Shown piece after piece: positions 1-8,144 of a stretch of 64,000 bases of DNA. Under the pieces are notes generated by a model, which worked only from the letters and a program-made list of their open reading frames with translations, did no database searches and had not been told where the DNA came from. The stretch is taken from positions 18,135-82,134 of the forward strand of contig CAZOLJ010000007.1 in the NCBI GenBank assembly GCA_964580575.1, given 5' to 3'. The stretch is from CAVPDE01 sp964580575. GTDB lineage: Bacteria; Desulfobacterota; DSM-4660; Desulfatiglandales; HGW-15. The first letter of the stretch is position 1; each line of letters begins with the position of its first letter. Made by a program: the position numbers and the translations under genes.

Positions 1-104
1 GCCGCTACTCCTGCCAGGAAGGTGGTGCTCACGGCCCCTCCGATTCCCGGAATAAGCACTCCCAATTTCCCCTCTGCTTTCTGAATTTCTTTTTCCCGTT
101 TCAT
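1..104 (-). CDS. Inositol-3-phosphate synthase, N-terminal part (runs off the left edge)
   Basis: The minus strand opens at an ATG at 104 behind a GAGGAG ribosome site and reads MKREKEIQKA, then GKLGVLIPGIGGAVSTTF, before leaving the window. The segment with GVLIPGIGG followed by STTFLAGV matches the start of the NAD-binding Rossmann domain of myo-inositol-1-phosphate synthase, which isomerises glucose 6-phosphate to inositol 3-phosphate. Only about 34 residues are visible, so the call rests on that motif alone. It lies 99 bp downstream of the small lipoprotein gene on the same strand and could be co-transcribed with it. Confidence 0.6.
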   Translation of the reverse strand, partial: MKREKEIQKAEGKLGVLIPGIGGAVSTTFLAGVA

Positions 105-203
105 CAGAACACTCCTCGCTCCGTCGTACCGCCCAGATAAAACCTTCCGCCATCATCGCTGGAGGCTAGATCTTCTCGCCCTATTCGGCAATCTCTTTTT
201 TGT

Positions 204-500
204 TTATTTCTGCCCGCTCGGTTTGGAAAAGGCTTTAGCTTTCACTTTTTCGTTCAAGAACTGCACATTGATCGTGCCTTCTTTGGTTAGCCACTTTGAG
301 GACGTTCCGGAGAGGCCCGCCACATTCATGCTGGAAGACTCGGTGGGGCTGCCGAGGAGGTTCTTCACCTGCTCTTCCGTCATGTCGATTTCAATCTTGG
401 CGTAATTGCTTTCATTGACTTTAGACCCGCATGCGGTGAGGGCAAAGAGCAAGAGGAGCAACGCCGTCACCCGATGTAACGCTCGAAGCCTATTCTTCAT
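204..500 (-). CDS. Small BamE/SmpA-like lipoprotein
   Basis: The 98-residue product begins with a basic n-region and a leucine-rich stretch ending in the lipobox LTAC (cysteine 24), so it should be lipidated and membrane anchored. The mature part contains MTEEQVKNLLGSPTESS, the pattern of SmpA/OmlA (BamE-like) folds, where a helix is followed by a conserved Gly-x-Pro turn, and then a short beta-rich end (SSKWLTKEGTINVQF). Proteins of this fold are often outer-membrane-associated, but this one is too short and isolated to be called BamE. It is followed on the same strand by the inositol-phosphate synthase and preceded by an acyl-CoA ligase gene. Its exact role is unknown. Confidence 0.65.
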   Translation of the reverse strand: MKNRLRALHRVTALLLLLFALTACGSKVNESNYAKIEIDMTEEQVKNLLGSPTESSSMNVAGLSGTSSKWLTKEGTINVQFLNEKVKAKAFSKPSGQK

Positions 501-521
501 GGTCTGTCACACTCCAACCCG

Positions 522-2174
522 CTAAACCTTGATGGGCTTCTTCTCCTTGCCCAGCCTTCTTCGCTCCTCGTCCCTGACTTCTCTTCTGAGAAGCTTCCCG
601 ACTTTGGACTTAGGAAGCATGTCCCGGAACTCCACATACTGGGGCACTTTGTAGGCCGCCAGCCTCTCCTTGCAGAATTTCAACAACTCGGAACCGCTCA
701 CACCCCGGACGTCTTCCTTGAGCACCACGATGCCCTTGATCCTTTCCCCCACTGTAGGGTCAGGGACTCCCACCACGCAGGCTCCCACCACGGCCGGGTG
801 GTCCTGGAGCACGGCTTCGATCTCCGAACACGACACCCTGTACCCTTTGTACTTGATGATGTCCGCGCTTCGGTCTACATAGAAAAGCTCTCCTGCTTCG
901 TCCATCCGCACAAAGTCTTTCATGCGGTACCATGTCTTGCCGTCGATCTCGGCGTAGGAGACTGCAGTTTCTTCCGGGTTTTTCCAGTAGCTTTTTGAAA
1001 TGAAATCCGAAGTGACGAGCAGTTCTCCCGGTGTGCCTGTTGGCACGGGTTCGAGCGTTTCCGGATCCACGATTCGGGTTTCCCGGGAACTGAGGGGACG
1101 GCCGATGCTCCCTGGGACCGGTTCTCTGTCCAGAGGGCTCATGGCTGTAAATCCGACTTCTGTTGCGCCGTAAACCTGATGGAGGGGAACCTTGAATTTC
1201 TGTTTCCAGCGGTGATGCACCTCCAGGGGAAGCACGTCCCCTCCGCTCCAGCAATACCGCAGGGAGCTCAGGTCAAAAAGATCGAGCCGGTCGTTTTCGA
1301 GAATCATTCGATAAAGCGTGGGTGCACCTAGGAACAGAGTCCCCCTGTACTTCTCAATGGCTTTCAGGATGGCATCCACTAGGGGGATCGGCATGAGCAC
1401 GGCCGCGTTCCCTTTGGTCAGCACCATACCCAGAATCACTCCCTGGGCCATCTGGTGAAACAGGGGGTTCACCATGATAAAGACCTCTTGGCCGTCCCGG
1501 ATGAACCCTTCCCCAACGTTTCGGATTTCATTCACGAAGGAAACCATTCCCGTGTGCGTGGCAATGCAGCCCTTGGGAAACCCGGTGGTGCCGCCTGTGT
1601 ACAAAATGTAGCTCAGGTGCTCTCTCGGATTGATCTCAACCTTCGGTGGAGTGGGGGGATATTTCAAAAGATCCCTAAAGGAATGAAGCCCGTTGCCTTT
1701 TTCAATGACCCCATTGGGGACCTTGTCGAAAAGGGCACCCACGAGCCTTTGATAGAAGGGGAGGAGGTCCACATAGTTGGTCACGATGATTCGTTTCAGA
1801 TCCGTATCAGGAGCCACTTCCTTGATGTATCGGAAGTTCGTGTCCTGGCACAGAACGGTTTGAGCTTCAGAGTCCTTGATCAAATAGCGAATTTCGTGAG
1901 GGGTGTAGATGGGCGAGACAGGGACCGGTATGGCCCCGATCTGCTGGGCCCCGAAATAGGCGATGAGAAACTGGGGACAGTTCGGGATGTAGAGCATCAC
2001 CTTGTCATTGTCCCTTACCCCAAGGTCATAGAGGGCGGTTGCGAATCGACGGATGAGTTCGATGAATCTGCTATAAGAGAACCGTTGCCCTAGGTACATC
2101 AGGGCGGTTTTGTCAGGATATTTCTCGCAAGCCCTCTCAATCCCCGCGATGACCATTTCATCGTACTTTGCCAT
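522..2174 (-). CDS. AMP-forming acyl-CoA synthetase (fatty/aryl acid-CoA ligase family)
   Basis: The 550-residue protein has the whole ANL adenylating enzyme layout: the P-loop YTGGTTGFPKG at residues 192-202, YGATE at 335-339 (A5 motif), the hinge region with YVDRSADIIKYKGYRV, and the C-terminal catalytic lysine region PKSKVGKLLRRE near residue 530. It should activate a carboxylic acid to an acyl-adenylate and then to a CoA thioester in the cytosol. The ATG at 2174 is chosen because homology starts there (MAKYDEMVIAGIE); an upstream in-frame start would add 46 residues with no family resemblance. It lies on the same strand as a crotonase and an FCD regulator. The acyl substrate cannot be read from the sequence. 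Confidence 0.9.
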   Translation of the reverse strand: MAKYDEMVIAGIERACEKYPDKTALMYLGQRFSYSRFIELIRRFATALYDLGVRDNDKVMLYIPNCPQFLIAYFGAQQIGAIPVPVSPIYTPHEIRYLIKDSEAQTVLCQDTNFRYIKEVAPDTDLKRIIVTNYVDLLPFYQRLVGALFDKVPNGVIEKGNGLHSFRDLLKYPPTPPKVEINPREHLSYILYTGGTTGFPKGCIATHTGMVSFVNEIRNVGEGFIRDGQEVFIMVNPLFHQMAQGVILGMVLTKGNAAVLMPIPLVDAILKAIEKYRGTLFLGAPTLYRMILENDRLDLFDLSSLRYCWSGGDVLPLEVHHRWKQKFKVPLHQVYGATEVGFTAMSPLDREPVPGSIGRPLSSRETRIVDPETLEPVPTGTPGELLVTSDFISKSYWKNPEETAVSYAEIDGKTWYRMKDFVRMDEAGELFYVDRSADIIKYKGYRVSCSEIEAVLQDHPAVVGACVVGVPDPTVGERIKGIVVLKEDVRGVSGSELLKFCKERLAAYKVPQYVEFRDMLPKSKVGKLLRREVRDEERRRLGKEKKPIKV

Positions 2175-2209
2175 GATCCCTCTCTTGTTGTTCGCTTCAA
2201 CTATCCCAA

Positions 2210-2382
2210 AATACCAACGGAAGCTATCACATTCTCTGGATGAATGCAAAGCGCTCAATGACATGACGCGAAAGCTCTTTCCCCGAGTGGTGAATGACAT
2301 AGCCGAAGGCACCTACCGCCGCGACGAGAAAGGGCTTCTCTATTACGGAGACACTCCAATTCCCAAGGGCGTGCGGCTGTAG
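2210..2382 (+). pseudogene. Unrecognised short reading frame, possible gene remnant
   Basis: The 280-bp gap between the ligase and the crotonase gene holds an open plus-strand frame whose end reads like protein: LFPRVVNDIAEGTYRRDEK, then a short hydrophobic-polar stretch ending PIPKGVRL and a TAG at 2380-2382. There is no good start codon or ribosome site in front of it, and both neighbours are on the minus strand. It may be the C-terminal stump of a gene lost by rearrangement. I do not recognise the family and the call is weak. Confidence 0.2.
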
Positions 2383-2454
2383 GCTCGGAGCCCGGGGTCC
2401 AACTGTTCTAAGACACTGGGCGCGAGATCTGTCCGGTGGGATTCCCGGAGTTCA

Positions 2455-3228
2455 TTAGCTTCCGGAGAATAGGGGTTTTCTCTTCTCCAGAAAGGCTCTG
2501 ACTCCTTCCTGCGCGTCTTGCGTGTCGCCCACGATGCGTCTGAGGAGGCCTTCCAACCGCATGCCCTCGTCTAAAGGGAGATCGTAGCTCCTGAGCAAGG
2601 CTTCTTTGACGGCCCGAAGGGCCAGCGGGGCGTGAGCGCTGATGGTCTCGGCGACAGATCGGGCCGCGGCCATCAGGTCCACCGCCGGCACCACACGATT
2701 GATGAGACCCATCTCAAGCGCCTTCCCTGTCCCGAACCGCTCCCCCGTGAGGAGCATCTCAGCGGCCAAATTGTAAGGCAGAGTCCTCGGCAGTCGCTGA
2801 GTAGCTCCCATGCCAGGAAATATGCCGAGCCGGATTTCGGGCTGGCCGAACGTGGCATGATCAGCGGCAATTCTGATATCGGCGAGGAGGACGAGTTCAA
2901 GCCCGCCCCCGAGGCAATGCCCGTTAATGGCCGCGATCACCGGCTTGTACAACTCTGCGCTTCTCATGGGCATCTTCGAGGAACCGTCCCAGAAGGAGGT
3001 GACGTGAACGTCTCCTTTCAGTTCCTTTTCCTTCAAGTCCGCTCCAACGCAAAACGCCTTGTCTCCGGCGCCAGTGACGATCAGCACGCTCAAGTTAGGA
3101 TCCTCTGCAAAGTCGGCCCACGCCTCGCAGAGGGCCCGTGCCATTTCGCGACTGATGGCATTCATCGCCTCCGGCCGGTTCAGTGTGACCGTCGCCACCT
3201 TATCCTTCTTCTCATAGATCACCTCCAT
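2455..3228 (-). CDS. Enoyl-CoA hydratase/isomerase (crotonase) family protein
   Basis: The 257-residue protein is a full-length crotonase. The oxyanion-hole segment AFCVGADL is at 58-65 and NGHCLGGGLEL at 102-112; the two glutamates used by true hydratases are both present (E111 in GGGLEL, E131 in FGQPEIRLG), followed by the typical PGMGATQRLPR. It should therefore be able to hydrate an enoyl-CoA rather than only isomerise. The start is supported by AAAGGAGG just upstream. It stands between the FCD regulator and the acyl-CoA ligase on the same strand, fitting a beta-oxidation-like step on the CoA ester made by the ligase. The exact substrate is not known. Confidence 0.9.
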   Translation of the reverse strand: MEVIYEKKDKVATVTLNRPEAMNAISREMARALCEAWADFAEDPNLSVLIVTGAGDKAFCVGADLKEKELKGDVHVTSFWDGSSKMPMRSAELYKPVIAAINGHCLGGGLELVLLADIRIAADHATFGQPEIRLGIFPGMGATQRLPRTLPYNLAAEMLLTGERFGTGKALEMGLINRVVPAVDLMAAARSVAETISAHAPLALRAVKEALLRSYDLPLDEGMRLEGLLRRIVGDTQDAQEGVRAFLEKRKPLFSGS

Positions 3229-3276
3229 CTTCGGCCTCCTTTCGATGCGAATCAGTCCTTCGCTCCTCTCCTGTCG

Positions 3277-4038
3277 TTAGGCCTCCTTCAGGCGTGCAAG
3301 CGCGTCTCGGCCCGTTCTTTCCACAATAGCGCGAGCGGCCGCCTCGACCTCCTGTGCGCGGCGTAACTTGAGCAGGTCAAGGACCTGGCTCCATGCCCTG
3401 GACGATTCAATGCGGCGGTCTATGCTTTCCAGACTCACCCTTGCGTAGCGGTACGCTTGCCGTGCGGTAGAATGAATCATTTCAAAAAGGCGAGGGAAAC
3501 CCGCGTGTTTTGCTATGTAAAGGCTTAGAGCGTAACTCCAGCGCACGTAAGCTTCCGCGCCTGCGTCCTGCTGTGAAATCGCGATAAGGTGGAGCACCCC
3601 CTTTTCCAATTCTGCCAGTACCTCGTCTTTAGCTTTCTGGACAAAGAGGCGAGAGGCGAGACCCACCAGGGACGCCCTGATGAGAAAGATCTCCTCAACC
3701 TCCGCAGCGCTCAATTGCGTGACACTGGCACCGCGGCGCGGCTCTATGACCACGAGCCTTTCCTTTTCAAGCATCAGAAGAGCCTCGCGCACAGGGCCTC
3801 GGCTCACGCGAAAAGTTTCTGACAGTGACTGTTCCGGAATCCGTTGACCCGGCAAGAACTCCCCTTGCAGGATCTTCTCTCCCACCATTTCCGCAATCTG
3901 CTCTGCCAGAGACAAGGGTTGCGGCGCTTCAGACTTGGACCAACCGAAAGCGTGGTCTCCCTGCCAGGGCTTGATTGAGGATGGTGGAACCTCTTCATAA
4001 TGGCCGCTTCCGAGTGTATCTGCTATCAGCTGAGCCAT
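3277..4038 (-). CDS. GntR family regulator, FCD (FadR-type ligand domain) subfamily
   Basis: The 253-residue protein has a winged helix-turn-helix at about residues 45-110 (GQRIPEQSLSETFRVSRGPV is the recognition segment) and an all-helical FCD domain from about 115 on. Such regulators usually bind an acyl-CoA or small organic acid and release their operator. The ATG at 4038 is chosen because GGAGG stands seven bases upstream. The gene is divergent from the ligase-carboxylase-TTT cluster, and the 251-bp spacer carries a palindrome of the FCD operator type over a promoter, so it likely represses the plus-strand cluster and maybe itself. Confidence 0.88.
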   Translation of the reverse strand: MAQLIADTLGSGHYEEVPPSSIKPWQGDHAFGWSKSEAPQPLSLAEQIAEMVGEKILQGEFLPGQRIPEQSLSETFRVSRGPVREALLMLEKERLVVIEPRRGASVTQLSAAEVEEIFLIRASLVGLASRLFVQKAKDEVLAELEKGVLHLIAISQQDAGAEAYVRWSYALSLYIAKHAGFPRLFEMIHSTARQAYRYARVSLESIDRRIESSRAWSQVLDLLKLRRAQEVEAAARAIVERTGRDALARLKEA

Positions 4039-4132
4039 AAATCCTCCTCGTACGGATCGGAGAGAAAACTCTCCAATCTTGGTAGTTAGAAACAATGATT
4101 TTATTCAAACACGAAATCAATATAGACAATTG

Positions 4133-4152
4133 TATTATTGTTGACAATAATA
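4133..4152. promoter_or_regulatory. Inverted repeat, likely GntR/FCD operator
   Basis: The sequence TATTATTGTTGACAATAATA is a 9-bp perfect inverted repeat around a TG centre; its core TTGT-TG-ACAA matches the TTGT-N-ACAA style operators of FCD-type GntR proteins. It overlaps the -35 box of the promoter annotated at 4141-4169, so binding there would block RNA polymerase. A second palindrome, ACAATTGT, lies directly before it at 4126-4133. The link to the adjacent regulator is inference from position. Confidence 0.65.
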
Positions 4153-4169
4153 AAAAAGACAATCATAAT
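4141..4169 (+). promoter_or_regulatory. Sigma-70-type promoter for the ligase-carboxylase-TTT operon
   Basis: A perfect TTGACA (4141-4146) is followed after exactly 17 bp by CATAAT (4164-4169), in an AT-rich stretch 121 bp upstream of the ligase start. The -35 box sits in the right half of the inverted repeat at 4133-4152. Confidence 0.7.
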
Positions 4170-4289
4170 GCGAACTGTTTTTTTCGGCAGAAATGTTCTG
4201 GGAATTGCTTGAGGATTCTTCAATTGCCCAAAATCCTGCTTCTAGCCAAGAAAAGCAAGAGGGAGAAGGGGCAAAGGAGAAATGAAATA

Positions 4290-5888
4290 GTGCGAACATC
4301 CTGCACAGAAAAAAGGGCAAACGCACCTCAAGAGTCCGGGCCCCAATCGCTGCTCCAGCCCGTGTACGATATGGTGCTAACCGACCCTGAACGGGAGGCT
4401 ATGGTCTTCGGCCGGCACCGCCTCAGCTACCGACTCATGGCGGAATACGCCGCTGTGCTCGCTCGCCATCTCCTGAAATCCGGTGTCGGCCTCGGTGACC
4501 GCGTGGCGGTTATGTCCTCCCCTCGGCCGGAAGCCGTGATTTCACTTCTGTCGGTCTGGCTGATCGGTGCGACCTGGGTAGGAATCAACCCGCGTTACCA
4601 TAAAGAGGAGCAACGCCATGTCCTGATCGACAGCGATGCCGTTGCCTTGATTTCGATCACCTCTGACGGAAAAAGAGATCTCGAATTGGATCTGGCGAGT
4701 CATGAAGTCGAAACCGGCATTCCCGTGATCCGGTTCGGCCAGACTTTCTGGTCGCGCGATCTCCCTGCAGTCGATGCTCGGCTAGGCTTGGAAGACCTCT
4801 GGGAGCAGGGTCTCGCGAATGTCCGCGGCGACCTCCCTGCGGTTGTCATTTACACGTCCGGTTCGACCGGTCGGCCTAAAGGCGCGCTGATTACCCACAA
4901 CGGTCTCACGTTCCGGTCATGGACCATGTTCAAGGATCGATTCCCTGTGCCCCGAATTCGTCAACTGGTGGACTTGCCGGTTAACCACATCGGCGCCATG
5001 GCGAGCGGAATCGGACTGGCGATGGTGGCCGGCGGGACGCTGGTCTTCTCGGAGCACTTTGATCCTGAAATGACTCTGAAGTCTATTGCATCCGAACGGC
5101 TGGATGTGCTGACCGGCGTGCCGACCATGATTTCACGCATTGTCGGCCACCCCGCCTTTCGCACGACGGACCTCTCCTCGATTCGTTATGTGAGCTGGGG
5201 AGCTGGGCCGATTAAGGAGAGCGACCTCCTTGCGCTGCTTTCTGCAACACGGGCGGAGTTTTCGCAGCAATATGGCATGACCGAAACCAACGGCCCCATC
5301 TGCTACACCCCGCCGACGCGGGACCCCGGTGTGCTGCTCCAGACAACAGGCAAACCTGATCCTCGGCTGGAACTGCGCATTGCCGGAGAGGGCGATCAGC
5401 CGGTTGCGGTGGGAACAGAAGGAGAGGTGCAGGTGAGGATGCCTTACCCCTTTGCCGGCTACTTGAACAATCCTGATGCGACAAAAGCCGCGTTCACCTC
5501 TGACGGGTTTCTGCACACCGGAGACCTCGCGCTTGTGCGCGAGGACGGGTATCTGGTTTTTTGCGGTCGGAGCAAAGAGATGTACAAGTCGGGCGGGTTC
5601 AATGTGTACCCGAGAGAGGTAGAGGTGGTTCTCGAAGCTCATCCGAGCATCAAAGCTGCGGCTGTCATCGGCATAAGCGATCCCACTTGGGGGGAGGTCG
5701 GACATGCCTTTGTGGAGTTGCGCCATCCGGTGTCTCCTGAAGACATGCTTCAGTGGTGCAAGGACCGGCTGGCGAATTACAAGGTGCCCAAGGGGATCTC
5801 CGTCATCGACGCGATACCGCGGATTACCGTGGACAAGGTGGACCGCTCGCGCCTGGCAGACCTCCTCGTCAAGAAGCCTGGGGGATAG
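4290..5888 (+). CDS. AMP-forming acyl-CoA ligase (4-coumarate/benzoate-CoA ligase-like)
   Basis: The 532-residue protein carries YTSGSTGRPKG at 188-198, YGMTE at 328-332, the hinge GRSKEMYKSGGFNVYPRE and the C-terminal ITVDKVDRSRL lysine region, so it is a complete acid-CoA ligase. A GTG at 4290 is preferred as start because AAGGAG lies ten bases before it; the longer open frame to 4095 would translate the promoter region. It is the first gene of a plus-strand operon with a carboxyltransferase and TctBAC, and it differs clearly from the minus-strand ligase at 522-2174. It probably activates the acid that the TTT system imports, which is inference. Confidence 0.88.
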   Translation: MRTSCTEKRANAPQESGPQSLLQPVYDMVLTDPEREAMVFGRHRLSYRLMAEYAAVLARHLLKSGVGLGDRVAVMSSPRPEAVISLLSVWLIGATWVGINPRYHKEEQRHVLIDSDAVALISITSDGKRDLELDLASHEVETGIPVIRFGQTFWSRDLPAVDARLGLEDLWEQGLANVRGDLPAVVIYTSGSTGRPKGALITHNGLTFRSWTMFKDRFPVPRIRQLVDLPVNHIGAMASGIGLAMVAGGTLVFSEHFDPEMTLKSIASERLDVLTGVPTMISRIVGHPAFRTTDLSSIRYVSWGAGPIKESDLLALLSATRAEFSQQYGMTETNGPICYTPPTRDPGVLLQTTGKPDPRLELRIAGEGDQPVAVGTEGEVQVRMPYPFAGYLNNPDATKAAFTSDGFLHTGDLALVREDGYLVFCGRSKEMYKSGGFNVYPREVEVVLEAHPSIKAAAVIGISDPTWGEVGHAFVELRHPVSPEDMLQWCKDRLANYKVPKGISVIDAIPRITVDKVDRSRLADLLVKKPGG

Positions 5889-5922
5889 GGGAGGCACGCT
5901 GTGTGAACACAAGGGGGTGGAA

Positions 5923-7518
5923 ATGGGAGAAAAGGATGAGTCGTTGAAGCAAAAGGCGGGCCTCTTTGAACCCGCAGGGGAGTGGAAGGCGGAGCTTGAG
6001 GAACTGCAAACCCGGCGAGAAATGGTGCTTCGCATGGGTGGCGAAGAAGCGGTTGAGAAGTTCTGTGCCGGCGGCAAAATGCATGCGCGGCAGCGGATCG
6101 AAACCCTGCTGGATCCGGGCACCTTTCGCGAATTCGGGCGAGTCGCAGGCAAAGGCCATTATGACAAGGATGGCCATTTCCAGCGCCTTGATCCCACGAA
6201 CACCATCATCGGAACCGGACGAGTAGAAGGAAGAAGGGTGGCTGTGCAGGCCGACGACTACACGATTCGCGCCGGCTCGTCCGAATCCGCCATCGCCGAC
6301 AAATGGATCTACATCGAGCGCATGGCCCACCAGCTGAGGATGCCCCTGATCCGGTTGGTCGATTCGGCAGGGGGAAGTGTCAAGCTTTTGCTTACGCTGG
6401 GAGGGACCAAGATTCCCGAGTACACGAGCTGGCCCGCCGAGGAACTCCTCAAAACCGTTCCCGTGGTAGGCGTCGCGCTGGGGTCGTGCGCAGGCCTGGG
6501 AGCGCTCAAGGTGCTCTCCTCGCATTTCTCGGTGATGGTTCGTGGGCAATCCCAGGTGATGGCCGCAGGCCCGCATGTGGTTCGGCAGGCGCACAGTATG
6601 GAAATCGACAAGGACGACCTGGGCGGGTACAAAGTGCATCGCAAGAGCGCGCTCGTGCACAACGAGGCCGTTGACGAGCGTGATGCCTTAGAACAAGTGC
6701 GCCGTTTCCTGAGCTACCTGCCGCGCAGTGTGTACGATCTCGCACCGTTTGTTCAGAGCGAAGACCGTCCGGATCGCATCGACGACTGGCTCAAGGACGC
6801 CATTCCCCACAACAGGCGAAAAATCTACGATCCCAGAAAGATCCTGGCCAGCGTGTTTGATCTGGGGTCGCTTTTCGAGATCGGTCGCCACCAAGCGGGA
6901 TCGGTCATCACCGCCTTGGGCCGTCTCATGGGCCTCCCTGTCGGCATCATCGCCAATGATCCCATGCAGTACGGCGGGGCCATGACCGCTCCTGCGGCCT
7001 ACAAGATGGAGCGCCACGTGAGTCTGTGCGATCGGTTTGGGCTTCCGGTGGTCAACTTCGTGGACCAACCCGGAAACGCGACGGGACTCGAGTTCGAACT
7101 GCAGGGCACGCTCCTGGGCGCGGTGCGCGTAGCCGAGGCTCTTGAGAACTGCGGATCCCCGTGGGTGTCCATCATTATAAGACGGTGTTTCGGATTGGCG
7201 GGGGGACTGCACGGACCCAAATACATGGAAAAGCTCAACCACCGATTTGCTTGGCCATCGGCGAAATGGGGGTCGATCCCGATCGAAGGAGGAGTGATGG
7301 CCGCGCACAAGAGTGAGATCGAAAAGGCTCCGGATCCTGAGGCAAAGCGCAAGGAGCTTGAGGAGTTCTATGCCCGCATGAGCTCGCCTTTGCGCACAGC
7401 GGAGAAGTTCGGTATCCTTGATGTGATTGATCCGCGAGAGACGCGAGGTATTCTGTGCGACTGGATCGAAGATGCGTGGCATGTGATTGAGGGGGGCCGC
7501 CGCGGGCTCCGGGCCTGA
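5923..7518 (+). CDS. Acyl-CoA carboxylase / decarboxylase carboxyltransferase subunit
   Basis: The 531-residue protein has the two-lobed crotonase-like carboxyltransferase fold of propionyl/methylcrotonyl-CoA carboxylase beta subunits and methylmalonyl- or glutaconyl-CoA decarboxylase alpha subunits: N-lobe with MHARQRIETLLDPGTF and SAGGSVKLL, then GSCAGLGALK, and C-lobe with NFVDQPGNATG and RRCFGLAGGLHG. The ATG at 5923 follows AAGGGGGTGG. No biotin carboxylase or biotin carrier lies next to it, so it must share those parts or act in a decarboxylase complex. The biotin ligase gene birA is in the same window at 59.5 kb. Its acyl-CoA substrate is unknown. Confidence 0.85.
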   Translation: MGEKDESLKQKAGLFEPAGEWKAELEELQTRREMVLRMGGEEAVEKFCAGGKMHARQRIETLLDPGTFREFGRVAGKGHYDKDGHFQRLDPTNTIIGTGRVEGRRVAVQADDYTIRAGSSESAIADKWIYIERMAHQLRMPLIRLVDSAGGSVKLLLTLGGTKIPEYTSWPAEELLKTVPVVGVALGSCAGLGALKVLSSHFSVMVRGQSQVMAAGPHVVRQAHSMEIDKDDLGGYKVHRKSALVHNEAVDERDALEQVRRFLSYLPRSVYDLAPFVQSEDRPDRIDDWLKDAIPHNRRKIYDPRKILASVFDLGSLFEIGRHQAGSVITALGRLMGLPVGIIANDPMQYGGAMTAPAAYKMERHVSLCDRFGLPVVNFVDQPGNATGLEFELQGTLLGAVRVAEALENCGSPWVSIIIRRCFGLAGGLHGPKYMEKLNHRFAWPSAKWGSIPIEGGVMAAHKSEIEKAPDPEAKRKELEEFYARMSSPLRTAEKFGILDVIDPRETRGILCDWIEDAWHVIEGGRRGLRA

Positions 7519-7585
7519 GGGTGGTACCGCTCATCGCGCAGGTCTTGAGTCGGTCTCCGTGGGATCCCTCGAGAAAGGAAGACCG

Positions 7586-8071
7586 ATGGGAAACGGAATG
7601 AGGAAAGAGAGTAACAAGGCAGAGCTGCTTTTCTACAGTATCTGCTGCGCCTTTGCGATCGCGGTCATTAGGCCATCTCTTAAAATGGGACTGGGCACCG
7701 CTCAGGAGCTAGGGCCGGGACTTGTTCCTCTCCTTTCGGCCCTGGTCATCCTGGGCACGGGCATCGTTCTGATCGTCAGAATCCTGCTCGGCAAAGGGCG
7801 AACTCTACAAGACGAGGTCGTGGAAGATCTGCACCAAAAGGGATGGATACGTGTGCTGATCATTCTGGGTGGATTGGCGATTTGGCCGCTCCTTTCGTCT
7901 GCCATGGGCTACGTGATTCCTACCTTCCTGGTTTCCTTTTGTATCGCAAAAACCACAGGGTACCCCGGATGGCGGGGCCCTGTGGTGCTCAGCATAGGCG
8001 TCGCATTGGGTATCTGGGTTCTTTTTAGCCGGGTGTTTTCCACAGATCTTCCAGCTGGATTTTTCTCTTGA
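7586..8071 (+). CDS. tctB: TTT transporter small membrane subunit TctB
   Basis: The 161-residue protein has four hydrophobic segments separated by a short cytoplasmic loop (GKGRTLQDEVVEDLHQK), as in TctB (DUF1468) proteins of tripartite tricarboxylate transporters. The ATG at 7586 follows GAAAGGAAG. It is directly followed by tctA and tctC, the usual gene set of a sodium-coupled solute importer. TctB proteins vary a lot in sequence, so the call leans on size, topology and neighbours. Confidence 0.85.
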   Translation: MGNGMRKESNKAELLFYSICCAFAIAVIRPSLKMGLGTAQELGPGLVPLLSALVILGTGIVLIVRILLGKGRTLQDEVVEDLHQKGWIRVLIILGGLAIWPLLSSAMGYVIPTFLVSFCIAKTTGYPGWRGPVVLSIGVALGIWVLFSRVFSTDLPAGFFS

Positions 8072-8144
8072 TAGAGCATATCCGCCGTCATGGGCTCAAG
8101 CCGTCATGGGTCGCGGCCGGAGATCTGCATGAGGAGGATTGTCC

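Noticed and set aside
4095..4289. Upstream extension of the plus-strand ligase to an ATG at 4095
   Set aside because: It would translate the AT-rich promoter and operator region into a peptide without family resemblance; a GTG with AAGGAG fits better.
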